Assembly: GCA_025934915.1 (NCBI GenBank)
Contig: JAICWG010000026.1
Location: 1 to 32,633 of the forward strand
Reading direction: 5' to 3'
DNA from: Nitrospira sp.
Lineage (GTDB): Bacteria > Nitrospirota > Nitrospiria > Nitrospirales > Nitrospiraceae
DNA: 32,633 nt
In this document: piece by piece, positions 15,694 through 24,324 of the stretch
Layout: the number at the start of each line of letters is the position of its first letter
Numbering within the stretch: position 1 is the stretch's first letter
Position numbers and translations under genes: made by a program
Notes under the pieces: model-generated
The model's database searches: none
What the model saw: the letters and a program-made list of their open reading frames with translations, nothing else
What the model was told of the DNA's origin: nothing

Positions 15694-15915
15694 TCAATAG
15701 GCATCCACAGCGAACGACTTCCGACGGATCGCACGGACATAGATCTGCGCGTCTTTGTCCGCCTCACGTATTTTCGATTCTACCTTCATGAGGGTCTGAT
15801 GGCCACATTCATTCGAAGCCCTATTCTCTTGCAGTTGTGTTGATCCTGTTTCCTTAGATTGAGTCATGAAACCCGGCATGTTTCTTCTGTGACGCCGACG
15901 TTCTTCGCTGCTCAA
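15694..15915 (-). CDS. Small basic protein in the pqq operon
   Basis: The frame may begin at TTG (15915) or at the internal ATG giving MPGFMTQSKETGSTQLQ. It ends EADKDAQIYVRAIRRKSFAV-DAY three bases before the phosphotransferase start. It is 60-73 aa, hydrophilic and basic, without signal or membrane segment. Tight packing supports it being translated; otherwise I see no family. It could also be only a leader that couples translation to the next gene. Confidence 0.4.
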   Translation of the reverse strand: MSSEERRRHRRNMPGFMTQSKETGSTQLQENRASNECGHQTLMKVESKIREADKDAQIYVRAIRRKSFAVDAY

Positions 15916-15922
15916 TCCATAC

Positions 15923-16852
15923 TCACGCAGCGTTCGACTTCAGGTATCGCGACGTTAAAGATTCGGCTTCAATATAAATATGAGTAATGTCCTGGTATTG
16001 TCGCCTGATCTGTTTTTCAATCCGATCAACGGCCACGGTGACCTCTGCGGCGGAAAGATCTGCATGAAACTGTACGTCTAGAGCCAGCAAGATTTCGTGC
16101 GGCCCGAAGTACATCGTCAAAGGACGCTTGGTCAGTTCTACCGCCGGATCGGCTTTCACGATCAGTTGAATTCCATCAAGCGTCTTTCGGTCTACCCCCT
16201 CGCCGATCAGAAGTCCTTTACTTTGCGAGGCCAGAAACACCGCCACGCAGGCCAGCAATACTCCGATGGCCATCGATGCGGCTCCGTCGAAGTATGGATT
16301 CTTTAACAGGCTTGCGAGCAAAATTCCCAGAAAGGCGATCACAATGCCGAGGAGGGCGACAGAATCTTCCAACAGGACCGTATACGTCGTCGGATCTTTG
16401 CTGGTCTCGATCGCATGGAACAGTCCCTGTTCGTTTCGCTGACTCCGGAATACCTTCCAGGCCACCGACCACGAAATGGCTTCAAATATAAACGCCATGG
16501 CCAAGACCGCATAGTTCCATGTTTCATTCTGAATCGGGCTCGGATGGAGGACATGAAGAATTCCTTCGTAGAAAGACATGCCACCGCCGACGGCAAAAAT
16601 CAAAATGGCGACGATCAAGGTCCAGAAGTACAGCTCCTTTCCATACCCGAAGGGGTGCTCTTCGTCGGCCGGCCTCCTGCTCATTCGTAGACCGAGTAAG
16701 AGGAGAGCGTCGTTGCCGGTATCGACAAGCGAATGGATTCCCTCCGCCAGCATCGCGGAACTTCCTGTTATGGCGCCGGCAAGGAATTTGATCGCCGCGA
16801 TACCGAGATTTCCGGCAATAGCCGCTACCACCGCTGTTTTGGTTTCGGTCAT
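15923..16852 (-). CDS. Cation diffusion facilitator (CDF) metal transporter
   Basis: A 309-aa CDF protein with six predicted membrane segments. The first zinc-site helix is SSAMLAEGIHSLVDTGNDALLL (H40, D44, D48), followed by the signature HPFGYGKELYFW (residues 66-77). The partner Asp on TM5 is in LLEDSVALLG. The C-terminal domain (about 215-300) is the ferredoxin-like metal-sensing fold ending DITHIYIEAES. CDF proteins export divalent cations such as Zn or Mn in exchange for protons. It starts 21 bp after the dehydrogenase gene ends, so it belongs to the same operon. A metal supply link to PQQ enzymes (which need Ca) is not established. Confidence 0.93.
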   Translation of the reverse strand: MTETKTAVVAAIAGNLGIAAIKFLAGAITGSSAMLAEGIHSLVDTGNDALLLLGLRMSRRPADEEHPFGYGKELYFWTLIVAILIFAVGGGMSFYEGILHVLHPSPIQNETWNYAVLAMAFIFEAISWSVAWKVFRSQRNEQGLFHAIETSKDPTTYTVLLEDSVALLGIVIAFLGILLASLLKNPYFDGAASMAIGVLLACVAVFLASQSKGLLIGEGVDRKTLDGIQLIVKADPAVELTKRPLTMYFGPHEILLALDVQFHADLSAAEVTVAVDRIEKQIRRQYQDITHIYIEAESLTSRYLKSNAA

Positions 16853-16872
16853 GATACGATGGCGATTGTCGG

Positions 16873-18018
16873 CTACGGCTCGCTATAGGTGATTCGATAG
16901 ATCACGCTGGCCGAATCGTCTGAGACCAGCAGCGCACCATCCGGCATGACGAGGACGTCGGCAGGGCGGCCCCATGCCCGTTGGCCTCGGAGCCATCCTT
17001 CTGCAAAGACCGAATATCGCGTTCGCCCTTGCTCATCTCGTGACACAAGGGTGATCCGATATCCGCTTTTCTCGCTCCGATTCCAAGATCCATGCTCGGC
17101 GATAAAAATTTGATTCCGATATTCCTTGGGGAACATGACGCCGGTGTAAAAACGCATGCCCAGGGAGGCGACGTGAGGACCCAGATTGGCGGCAGGCGCC
17201 GTGAATTCTCGGCAATCATGTTTGCGTCCGAACTGGGGATCCGAGATCGTTCCCCCATGGCAATAGGGATAGCCGAAGTGCAGCCCCGGCTTCGCCGCAT
17301 GGTTGAGTTCATCCGGCGGTTGATTGTCACCGAGATGATCCCTTCCATTGTCGGTGAACCATAAGTCATGGGTGTTCGGATCCCAATCGAAACCGACAGA
17401 GTTTCGGACCCCACGCGCGACGATCTCGTATCCGCTCCCGTCCGGATTGAGCCTGCCGATGAGCGCATAGCGATCGGGATCGGGTTCACAGATATTGCAA
17501 GGCGCTCCCACCGGCACATAGAGTTTTTCATCGGGGCCGAAGGCGATAAACTTCCACCCGTGATTGGCCTCTTTCGGGAAGTGGTCCACGACGACCGTCG
17601 GTGGCGACACATGTTTCAATTGTGTGTCGATATTGTCGAATCGCAAGATGCGATCGACGGCGGAAACATAGAGCGAGCCGTTTCGATAGGCCACGCCCAC
17701 CGGCATATGCAACCCGCGAATGATCGTCAGCACTTCGTCGGCGCGCTGATCGCCGTTCTTGTCCAGCACAGCATAGACATCGCCTTTGTCCCTTGTACCG
17801 ACAAAGAGGGTGCCGTCTTGCCCGAGTGCCATACCCCGCGCATTCGGAACATTGTCCGCGTAGACGGCGATGGTAAAACCAGGGGGAAGTTTGATCATAT
17901 CGAGAGGAGGAGTGCCGGCTTCGACCCGATTCCCCAAAAAGAACAGGATCATCGAAGCGCAGACCGGCCCGACAACGCGATTCATGACTGTGTTTTTTTT
18001 CACGCGGTTTGTGCTCAT
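16873..18018 (-). CDS. Exported PQQ-dependent glucose/sorbosone dehydrogenase-type beta-propeller
   Basis: The protein has 381 aa with a signal peptide ending near VEAGTP (residue ~36). The six-bladed propeller starts IKLPPGFTIAVYADNVPNARGMALGQDGTLFVGTR, the standard opening of sorbosone-dehydrogenase/GSDH proteins. Key blocks are NHGWKFIAFGPDEKLYVPVGAPCNIC (His plus a Cys pair), RGVRNSVGFDWDPNTHDLWFTDNGRDHLGDN, and IFIAEHGSWNRSEKSGYRI. The family oxidises aldoses or related sugars in the periplasm using PQQ and Ca. Its start overlaps the permease stop by ATGA, within a complete pqqABCDE operon, so the cofactor and a likely user are made together. The sugar is unknown. Confidence 0.9.
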   Translation of the reverse strand: MSTNRVKKNTVMNRVVGPVCASMILFFLGNRVEAGTPPLDMIKLPPGFTIAVYADNVPNARGMALGQDGTLFVGTRDKGDVYAVLDKNGDQRADEVLTIIRGLHMPVGVAYRNGSLYVSAVDRILRFDNIDTQLKHVSPPTVVVDHFPKEANHGWKFIAFGPDEKLYVPVGAPCNICEPDPDRYALIGRLNPDGSGYEIVARGVRNSVGFDWDPNTHDLWFTDNGRDHLGDNQPPDELNHAAKPGLHFGYPYCHGGTISDPQFGRKHDCREFTAPAANLGPHVASLGMRFYTGVMFPKEYRNQIFIAEHGSWNRSEKSGYRITLVSRDEQGRTRYSVFAEGWLRGQRAWGRPADVLVMPDGALLVSDDSASVIYRITYSEP

Positions 18019-18536
18019 GATGACTTCCTCACGAATAGATTAAAGATCCATTGCCCCAGTATCCCCATCATCGGAGGAACCAAGAGAGCAGGCAAACACC
18101 GAGCAATGGTCAACCGCCATCCGAGCAGAGGAGCTTCATAAGTCAGGATTCTGATGGGGCTGACCAAGGTTTTGGCGGTAATCAGAGCGATCAAGGCGCC
18201 GGGAGGCACGCCGGTTTTCCAGAGACTCGCCGCCAGGGGAAACAGGAGATAGGGCCCTCCAGGAATCACGAGGCCGGCCATCCACCCCACAAGGATCCCG
18301 CGTGTCGAGGACTCAGTTCCCAGCCATGCGGTGATCTGAGCCGGGGAAATAAGCACATCGACAAACCCTGCAATAAGGAAGCCCAACAGCAATTCGATCC
18401 AGACGCTTTCGAATAGCCGGCCGCTCGCATAGAGTCCCTGCAGCGGCAACGAGCGATCTCTTGCAAAAGCGAACACACCGATGGACAGGGCCAGCACAAG
18501 CAAAATGATCAGACTGGCATTCATACGTCGGGTCAT
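18015..18536 (-). CDS. Short permease-like membrane protein in the pqq operon
   Basis: This 173-aa protein starts at ATG 18536, which overlaps the pqqE stop (ATGA). It has about four to five membrane segments (ASLIILLVLALSIGVFAF; ESVWIELLLGFLIAGFVDVL; ILVGWMAGLVIPGGPYLLFP; a C-terminal pair). Loops such as PGGPYLLFPLAASLWKTGVPPGALIALITAKTLVSP resemble half of a DUF318/ArsP-type permease, which is usually about 300 aa. It may act as a dimer. Position between pqqE and the exported dehydrogenase suggests transport or membrane insertion related to PQQ, but the substrate is unknown. Confidence 0.75.
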   Translation of the reverse strand: MTRRMNASLIILLVLALSIGVFAFARDRSLPLQGLYASGRLFESVWIELLLGFLIAGFVDVLISPAQITAWLGTESSTRGILVGWMAGLVIPGGPYLLFPLAASLWKTGVPPGALIALITAKTLVSPIRILTYEAPLLGWRLTIARCLPALLVPPMMGILGQWIFNLFVRKSS

Positions 18537-19636
18537 CGTGAAGAGCACCCTCGGCCGGTCCGATACTCGAACAGGACAGGGATTCCGGTCGTACGACCGG
18601 CCTGAGTCCTTGCCGACTCGATGTGGTGATGGCCGGGAGCGAGAGAGCAGGCGGGGTCAGTCATGTCGGCATCCCCCATGACATGAAACGTTTGACAGCG
18701 ACAGCCCCCGAAGTCTATGGCCCGGCGCTCACAGGTTCTACAAGGATCGGGCAGCCAATCGTCGCCACGGAATCGGTTGAATCCCGCTGAATGATGCCAG
18801 ATATCCGCGAGCCGGCGCTGCGTGACATGCTCGAAACGCAATCCTGATATCGTATGCGCCAGATGGCAGGGCAAGGCGAGCCCTTCCGGATTGACCACGA
18901 TGAATCGGCGCCCCCATCCTTCCATGCAGGATTTGGGGTACTCGGAGTAATAGTCCGGCGTGATGAAGAGCACCTCCATTTTTCCACGAAGGCGCATCTT
19001 GGCCTCAGCCGCAACGGTTCTCGCCCGCTCGATCTGTTCACGAGTGGGTAGGAGCGCGGCGCGATTCTTCAATGCCCATCCAAGATACTGTGTATTCGCC
19101 AACTCGAGCCGATCGGCGGAAACACGTTCAGCCAGAGCGATGATCTCTTCGATTTCAGAGATGTTCTCTCGATGGAGCACGACGTTCATGGTCAATGGAA
19201 TTCCGAGCGCTGTCACCCACTGCATGGCGTCGAGCTTGCGGTTGAACGACGGTGCTCCGGCGATTCGGTCCGATACGGACGATCTCGTGCTTTGGATGGA
19301 TACCTGCACACTATCCAGTCCAAGTGTGTGCAGTCGAGAGAGCCGTTCGAACGTGAGCGGAATTCCGCTCGTGATGAGGTTTGTATACAGGTCGAGCTTG
19401 CCGGCCCCCTCGATGAGCAGTTCCAGATCATCCCTCAACAACGGCTCACCTCCCGTGAGGTTGAGTTGAACCACGCCGAGTTCTTCGGCTTCATGAAAGA
19501 CCCGAAGCCAGGTGTCGGTGTCGATTTCGTTCCCATGCTCTGCCAGGTCCCACGGATTCGAGCAGTAGGGGCAGCGAAGCGGACACCGATAGGTGAGTTC
19601 GGCAATCAATGTATATGGGCGATGCTCGTTGTTCAC
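18533..19636 (-). CDS. pqqE: PqqE, radical SAM enzyme of PQQ synthesis
   Basis: 367 aa from GTG at 19636, which overlaps the pqqD stop (GTGA); the frame stays open upstream but this start fits the family. The radical SAM cluster motif is C-P-L-R-C-P-Y-C (C18, C22, C25), followed by LNLTGGEPLLRDDL. The SPASM-type tail carries many Cys (KSCMEGWGRRFIVVNPEGLALPCH, then CRTCERRAIDFGGCRCQTF) for auxiliary Fe-S clusters. PqqE joins the Glu and Tyr side chains of PqqA while PqqD presents the peptide. It is the fifth gene of a pqqABCDE operon. Length and motifs are normal. Confidence 0.97.
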   Translation of the reverse strand: MNNEHRPYTLIAELTYRCPLRCPYCSNPWDLAEHGNEIDTDTWLRVFHEAEELGVVQLNLTGGEPLLRDDLELLIEGAGKLDLYTNLITSGIPLTFERLSRLHTLGLDSVQVSIQSTRSSVSDRIAGAPSFNRKLDAMQWVTALGIPLTMNVVLHRENISEIEEIIALAERVSADRLELANTQYLGWALKNRAALLPTREQIERARTVAAEAKMRLRGKMEVLFITPDYYSEYPKSCMEGWGRRFIVVNPEGLALPCHLAHTISGLRFEHVTQRRLADIWHHSAGFNRFRGDDWLPDPCRTCERRAIDFGGCRCQTFHVMGDADMTDPACSLAPGHHHIESARTQAGRTTGIPVLFEYRTGRGCSSR

Positions 19637-19914
19637 GACATAGCCTGAAGCAGGCCGCGATCGGCGAGGACATCCAGAAACTCGCACACTTCTCGCCGGA
19701 TCTCGTTAGGAGACACGTCATCATAGGCCCGGGCGAGATGATTCAGCATCTCGTCGATCGTCCATTCACCCGTGCACAGACGCGCAATTGCCGTGGCCGT
19801 ATTGTTCAGTTCGAGTCCCCTTTCGGGATACAAGAGCAGGTGGCGACCGGTACGCCGGTCGAACCGAAGGCGAACTTTGGGACTAAGCCGAGGTCTGACT
19901 GTGGTGAGAGTCAT
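19633..19914 (-). CDS. pqqD: PqqD, peptide chaperone of PQQ synthesis
   Basis: The start at ATG 19914 (MTLTTVRPRLSPKVRLRFD) gives 93 aa, the usual PqqD size; an upstream ATG at 19950 would add 12 residues. Family features are RPRLSPKVRLRFDRRTGRHLLLYPERGLELN, then TGEWTIDEMLNHLARAYDD and EVCEFLDVLADRGLL, the winged-helix RRE fold that binds PqqA. The 5' end overlaps pqqC by about 32 bp and the 3' end overlaps pqqE by 4 bp, so translation is coupled. Confidence 0.93.
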   Translation of the reverse strand: MTLTTVRPRLSPKVRLRFDRRTGRHLLLYPERGLELNNTATAIARLCTGEWTIDEMLNHLARAYDDVSPNEIRREVCEFLDVLADRGLLQAMS

Positions 19915-20677
19915 GAGCAGTTGGCTTTCGTTCTGATCCCGTTTCGGCATACGCCATAGAGAGGTGATCGAGCATGGTCCACAAAATGTCGGCCTTCTTG
20001 ACCAAGGCCCTCACACATCTTTCTTGATGAGAATAGGTGGTTGCGTGCTGAACGACGAATTCGACGGCCTGATTCGAATCGAGCGTTGCACGAGAGATAC
20101 GCAATTGGAAATACTCCAGAGACTCCGAGCGCACCCAGGGATAATGTTGCTTCCACGCTTCGAGACGCCGCGCCATGAGAGAGGGCGCAAACAATTCCGT
20201 GAGTGAGGAGGCCACTGCGTCGAGAAGCGGAGCCTCACGGACAAACCGGACATATTCATCGCACGCGAGCCTGACTCCTGGAAGTACGTATCGGAAACTC
20301 CTTACTTCGTCGGTATCGAGACCGACGCCTCGCGCCAACTCAAGCCATAGGGCGAGTCCGCCTTCTCCTTCCTGTTCGCCGTCATGGTCCCGGATGCGAC
20401 GGATCCACATCCGCCGAAAAGTCGGGTCCTCGGATTTCGAAACAATGAGGGCATCCTTGATAGGAATTCGCGTTTGATAGTAATAGCGGTTGAGTACCCA
20501 CTGTTGGAGCTGTGTCTTCGTCAAATTCCCGTTGTGCATCAGCTCATGGAACGGATGGTGGTCATGGTAGCGACGAGAGCCTTCCCGCTTGAGCCACTCG
20601 ATAAAGGCATCCTGTGAGAGCCGATCCCGATGGTGGTCCTCCTTTATGATCACAAGAGGATCTCCATTCCGTCCCAT
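19883..20677 (-). CDS. pqqC: PqqC, final oxidase of PQQ synthesis
   Basis: I take ATG 20677 (MGRNGDPLVIIKED) because GGGAGG lies at correct distance; ATG 20689 is possible. The product, about 264 aa, is the all-helical cofactorless oxidase that closes the ring and carries out the last oxidation to PQQ. Family blocks are RRYHDHHPFHELMHNGNLTKTQLQQWVLNRYYYQTRIPIKDA, RIRDHDGEQEGEGGLALWLEL, and the late His-rich YSHQERCVRALVKKADILW. Its start lies within the end of pqqB. The C-terminus overlaps pqqD. Length is slightly above the common 240-255 aa because of a hydrophilic tail (ERKPTAHDSHHSQTSA). Confidence 0.96.
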   Translation of the reverse strand: MGRNGDPLVIIKEDHHRDRLSQDAFIEWLKREGSRRYHDHHPFHELMHNGNLTKTQLQQWVLNRYYYQTRIPIKDALIVSKSEDPTFRRMWIRRIRDHDGEQEGEGGLALWLELARGVGLDTDEVRSFRYVLPGVRLACDEYVRFVREAPLLDAVASSLTELFAPSLMARRLEAWKQHYPWVRSESLEYFQLRISRATLDSNQAVEFVVQHATTYSHQERCVRALVKKADILWTMLDHLSMAYAETGSERKPTAHDSHHSQTSA

Positions 20678-21582
20678 GCGACCTCCCATCCTACCGCCTC
20701 AACGAGTGTTCGCTCGTAAGAATCCTCCCGTAACATCGGATTGGTATTGTTGATGTGGATGAACACCCGGCGGGGAGCGGCAATCTTCGAAAGCATCGAC
20801 AGGCTTCCCTCCGATCCACCGACAGGGCAATGCGCGAGATCTTCCGCCGATTTTGCAAGGAAGCCCGGCGCGGACAGTTCATCGCTCGACCAAAACGTCC
20901 CGTCGAACATGACGCAACCGGCTCCTTCGAGCGCGTTGAGGACTGCCGGCGTGATTCGGCCGACAGCAGAAAAATAGGCCAGCACTTTTCCATTGGTCGA
21001 TTGGCGAAATCGAAGTCCCACATTCATGTCCGCTTCACTGGATGAAACGAGTCCTTCCAAATGGATCGGTACCTTGCCCGGAACGGCTACGGCTGTCACC
21101 GTCAGTCCCGACGGCCTTCCGTCCGCATTCAACACCGGTTCTTCAACATCGAGTTTCAACGTCCGCCACGTGACCTGTTCGGCGAAACGTTGGAGCGTCC
21201 GATACAAGACGTTGCCTTCGGTGAATCCGCGACGCACAGAGTCCGTCGCATACAGGACGAGCCGGTGATTCTCCCGGAGCGAGAGGAGTCCCAAACAGTG
21301 ATCCAGATCTCCGTTGGTCAAAAAGATGGCTTGGATCGGCGTAGAACGTGATTGATGAGGGTGGAGGGGTCCAAAGCTTTCGATCTGAGCGCGAATGTCC
21401 GGAGAGGCGTTGATGAGAAACCAGTGACCATCGCCCGCGCTGAGACCGACAGATTCCTGCGTCCGAGGACTCGCGGCAATCAGCCCTTTCCGCATGCCGC
21501 TGCAATTCACACAGGCACAGTTCCACTGTGGGAATCCACCTCCGGCAGCCGACCCTAGAACGCGAAGGAGCATCACATCCAC
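20650..21582 (-). CDS. pqqB: PqqB, metallo-beta-lactamase-fold protein of PQQ synthesis
   Basis: GTG at 21582 or ATG at 21573 could start it; the latter gives MLLRVLGSAAGGGFPQWNC, the classic PqqB opening. It continues C-A-C-V-N-C (three Cys, structural zinc), ASPRTQESVGLS, LINASPDIRAQI, and the hydrolase-like AIFLTNGDLDHCLGLLSLRE. About 307-310 aa is normal. PqqB is thought to hydroxylate the tyrosine part of the intermediate, using iron. It begins just after the pqqA stop and overlaps pqqC at its 3' end. Confidence 0.96.
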   Translation of the reverse strand: MDVMLLRVLGSAAGGGFPQWNCACVNCSGMRKGLIAASPRTQESVGLSAGDGHWFLINASPDIRAQIESFGPLHPHQSRSTPIQAIFLTNGDLDHCLGLLSLRENHRLVLYATDSVRRGFTEGNVLYRTLQRFAEQVTWRTLKLDVEEPVLNADGRPSGLTVTAVAVPGKVPIHLEGLVSSSEADMNVGLRFRQSTNGKVLAYFSAVGRITPAVLNALEGAGCVMFDGTFWSSDELSAPGFLAKSAEDLAHCPVGGSEGSLSMLSKIAAPRRVFIHINNTNPMLREDSYERTLVEAVGWEVAWDGMEILL

Positions 21583-21586
21583 TCAG

Positions 21587-21724
21587 TTATTCTTGACGAG
21601 TGGTGATGATCGACGTTTCCTTCGATGGTTCCTTCGCGTCGGGGACGTCTCGAAAATCATCTTGGTACGAGTTGATCTCGGCGTCCATTTTTATTTCCAC
21701 ACATGAAGGCGTTTCCCAATTCAT
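21587..21724 (-). CDS. pqqA: PqqA precursor peptide
   Basis: AAAAGGAGGAACCATT precedes ATG at 21724 and the frame gives 45 aa: MNWETPSCVEIKMDAEINSY, then QDDFRDVPDAKEPSKETSII, then TTRQE. The W-x-x-P start and Glu16-I-N-S-Tyr20 match the E-x-x-x-Y core whose Glu and Tyr become PQQ. The stop is only 4-13 bases from the pqqB start, depending on the pqqB start chosen. The C-terminal tail of about 25 residues after Tyr is longer than in classical 22-29-aa PqqA peptides but is seen in longer PqqA forms. No pqqF-type protease gene is in the window, so release of the cross-linked peptide must use an enzyme encoded elsewhere. Confidence 0.92.
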   Translation of the reverse strand: MNWETPSCVEIKMDAEINSYQDDFRDVPDAKEPSKETSIITTRQE

Positions 21725-22153
21725 AATGGTTCCTCCTTTTATGATCGACAATGTGCCGATCATCGCCGGAACTCGGTGCCCATTTCAATGTTCTCTTTTC
21801 CACTCGACGGGTGTGAGTCATAAACGCGCATCGGAAAGCCGCGATGGGTAGGCATGAGAGCGAGACGCAAGGTCCGTCTACGTGACAAAACCAGGACACG
21901 GAAATCATCGTTGTTCAGCCGAACCTCCGAACGGGAAATTTTGCTCCGCCTTGTAGCGTGATTCCGGCGGATTCCAAACTGGTATCTCCCCTAGCATGCG
22001 TCAGTCACAAAAGATTGGCGTGATTTGCGCGCCGTCCAGAAACATTGCACATTATCGATACCGATGCTGCCGGGATCAGTTGTCTCTGTCCAACACATTG
22101 TCCAGGGTTTTCCCTTGTGTCATTGTTGTCATCCCTCTTGTTAAGGTCTCGCT
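21725..22153. other. Divergent control region between pqqA and glgX
   Basis: This 429-bp gap separates two divergent genes and must hold both promoters. One 20-bp motif copy lies at 21977-21996. I see no gene; candidate frames are short and lack ribosome sites. Confidence 0.5.
21977..21996. promoter_or_regulatory. Operator-like 20-bp motif, copy 7
   Basis: AACTGGTATCTCCCCTAGCA fits the consensus nearly throughout. It lies about 160 bp before glgX and 253 bp before pqqA, in a divergent gap, so it could serve either. Confidence 0.45.
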
Positions 22154-24289
22154 ATGCGAACGTGGCCGGGGCATCCGTTCCCATTAGGCGCAGATTGGGA
22201 CGGTCAAGGCGTAAATTTCGCGCTATTTTCAGAAAATGCGACCAAGGTGGAACTCTGTTTGTTCGACCGCGCCGACGATCCAAAACCATCCGTGTGCCTT
22301 CCACTCGAGGAGCAAACCAATCACGTCTGGCACATGTATTTGCCGGAAATTTTTCCCGGCCAGCATTATGGGTATCGTGTCCACGGCCCGTACGATCCGG
22401 CACAAGGCCATCGATTCAACCCCGCTAAGCTGCTCATAGACCCTTATGCGAAGGCCGTTGCCGGCAATGTGCAATGGAACGACGGACGTATGTTCGGCTA
22501 TCGAATCGGCGATCCAGAAGCCGATCTGTCGATGGACGATCGGGACAATGCCGCCGACGTCCCCAAAAGTGTCGTGGTCGATTCTTCGTTCACCTGGGGC
22601 GCCGATAAACCCCTGCGCACTCCCTGGGACGAGACGGTGATCTATGAAGTGCACGTGAAGGGACTCACCGCCCGCCACCCCGATGTGCCGGAGGCCTTGC
22701 GTGGGACGTACTTAGGCATGACATCGCCCGCTGTTCTGGATCACTTGACAAGTCTCGGCGTGACCGCCGTCGAGTTGTTGCCCGTCCATCATTTCGTCCG
22801 CGATCAATATTTGCACGATCGCGGACTTACGAACTATTGGGGCTATAATTCGATCGGATATTTCGCGCCCGACATTGGGTACGCGCATTCCCAGAAGCGC
22901 GGTGAGCAGGTGCGGGAATTCAAGACGTTGGTGAAAACGTTGCACAACGAAGGCATCGAAGTCATTCTCGATGTAGTCTACAACCACACCGCTGAAGGCA
23001 ACCACCTCGGCCCCACGCTCTGCTTCCGCGGCATCGATAACGCGGCGTATTATCGCCTGGTCGACGACAACCCACGCTACTACATGGACTACACCGGCTG
23101 CGGCAATACGCTCAACATGAATCATCCTCGCGTCTTGCAGCTGATCATGGACAGTCTGCGCTATTGGGTCGAAGAGATGCACGTAGATGGGTTTCGTTTC
23201 GATCTGGCCTCCACCCTCGCGCGGGAATTGCACGATGTGAACCGCCTGGGCGCCTTCTTCGACATCATTTATCAGGACCCCGTTCTGTCCCGCATGAAAC
23301 TGATCGCTGAGCCGTGGGACTTGGCTTCCGGCGGTTACCAGGTCGGCAACTTTCCCTTGGGCTGGGCCGAATGGAACGACAAGTACCGCGATACCATCCG
23401 CCGCTATGTGAAGGGCGACGGAGGACAAGTGTCGGAGTTAGGCTACCGGCTGTCGGGCAGCAGCGATCTATACGAGCGCAGCGGGAAACGCCCGTATGCC
23501 AGCATCAACTTCGTGACCGCTCATGACGGCTTCACACTCGACGATCTGGTTTCATACAACGAGAAGCATAATGAAGCGAACGGAGAAGAGAATCGAGACG
23601 GCAACGACAATAATCAGAGCTGGAACTGCGGCGCGGAGGGTCCGACCAACGATCCGGCGATCATGGCCCTGCGCGAGCAGCAGAAGCGCAATTTTTTGGC
23701 GATCCTGCTGCTCTCCCAGGGAGTGCCCATGCTCTGCGGCGGCGATGCACTCGGCCACACTCAAGGAGGCAACAATAATGCCTATTGTCAGGACAATGAG
23801 ATCAGTTGGTTTGATTGGGATCTGAAAGACTCCAATCGCCGGCTGTTGGCCTTCGTGCGGCGATTGATTCAATTACGGCGCGAGCAGCCCGTCTTGCGTC
23901 GACGTCAGTTCTTTCAAGGACGGCGCATTCGTGGATCGGAAATCAAGGACATAGCCTGGTTCCGTCCGGACGGCCATGAGATGACCGATCAAGACTGGCA
24001 AGACGCTCATGTTCGCTCACTGGGTATGCGCCTGGCCGGTGATGCCATTCAAGAAAAAGACTACAAAGGCCATCGTATTCACGGTGACACGTTGCTGTTG
24101 CTGTTCAGCGCCCATCACGAACCTGTTCAGTTTACCCTCCCCGCGCATCAGCGTGGAGTTCGATGGGAAAGACTCCTCGATACCAGCGACCCTGAAGAGC
24201 CGATAGCCCATAAACAGTTCCGAGGCGGCACGGCCTATGAGCTCAACGTCCGTTCAACCGCAGTGCTGAGACTGCATAAAACACGCTAG
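22154..24289 (+). CDS. glgX: Glycogen debranching enzyme GlgX (GH13)
   Basis: 711 aa, normal for GlgX. The N-terminal CBM48-like domain starts GHPFPLGADWDGQGVNFALFSENATKVELCLFD. The GH13 barrel carries DVVYNHTAEGNHLGPTLCFRGIDN, nucleophile D350 in VDGFRFDLAS, acid/base E386 in LIAEPWDLA, and D458 in VTAHDGFTLDDLVSYNEKHN. Late blocks MLCGGDALGHTQGGNNNAYCQDNEISW are typical of isoamylase/GlgX. The enzyme cleaves alpha-1,6 branches of phosphorylase-limited glycogen in the cytoplasm. GH65 and MalQ genes at both window ends fit glycogen and maltodextrin use. It is rightward, divergent from the pqq operon; a large antisense frame inside it is a shadow. Confidence 0.97.
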   Translation: MRTWPGHPFPLGADWDGQGVNFALFSENATKVELCLFDRADDPKPSVCLPLEEQTNHVWHMYLPEIFPGQHYGYRVHGPYDPAQGHRFNPAKLLIDPYAKAVAGNVQWNDGRMFGYRIGDPEADLSMDDRDNAADVPKSVVVDSSFTWGADKPLRTPWDETVIYEVHVKGLTARHPDVPEALRGTYLGMTSPAVLDHLTSLGVTAVELLPVHHFVRDQYLHDRGLTNYWGYNSIGYFAPDIGYAHSQKRGEQVREFKTLVKTLHNEGIEVILDVVYNHTAEGNHLGPTLCFRGIDNAAYYRLVDDNPRYYMDYTGCGNTLNMNHPRVLQLIMDSLRYWVEEMHVDGFRFDLASTLARELHDVNRLGAFFDIIYQDPVLSRMKLIAEPWDLASGGYQVGNFPLGWAEWNDKYRDTIRRYVKGDGGQVSELGYRLSGSSDLYERSGKRPYASINFVTAHDGFTLDDLVSYNEKHNEANGEENRDGNDNNQSWNCGAEGPTNDPAIMALREQQKRNFLAILLLSQGVPMLCGGDALGHTQGGNNNAYCQDNEISWFDWDLKDSNRRLLAFVRRLIQLRREQPVLRRRQFFQGRRIRGSEIKDIAWFRPDGHEMTDQDWQDAHVRSLGMRLAGDAIQEKDYKGHRIHGDTLLLLFSAHHEPVQFTLPAHQRGVRWERLLDTSDPEEPIAHKQFRGGTAYELNVRSTAVLRLHKTR

Positions 24290-24324
24290 AAACTCACTTT
24301 CACAAGGTACGGCTATCTGTAGAG

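Noticed and set aside
17368..18141. 257-aa plus-strand frame opposite the dehydrogenase
   Set aside because: Antisense to conserved propeller and permease sequence; composition rich in H, R and I is typical of a shadow frame.
22712..23428. 238-aa minus-strand frame inside glgX
   Set aside because: It is fully antisense to the conserved GlgX catalytic barrel and has no ribosome site or family-like motif; a codon-bias shadow.
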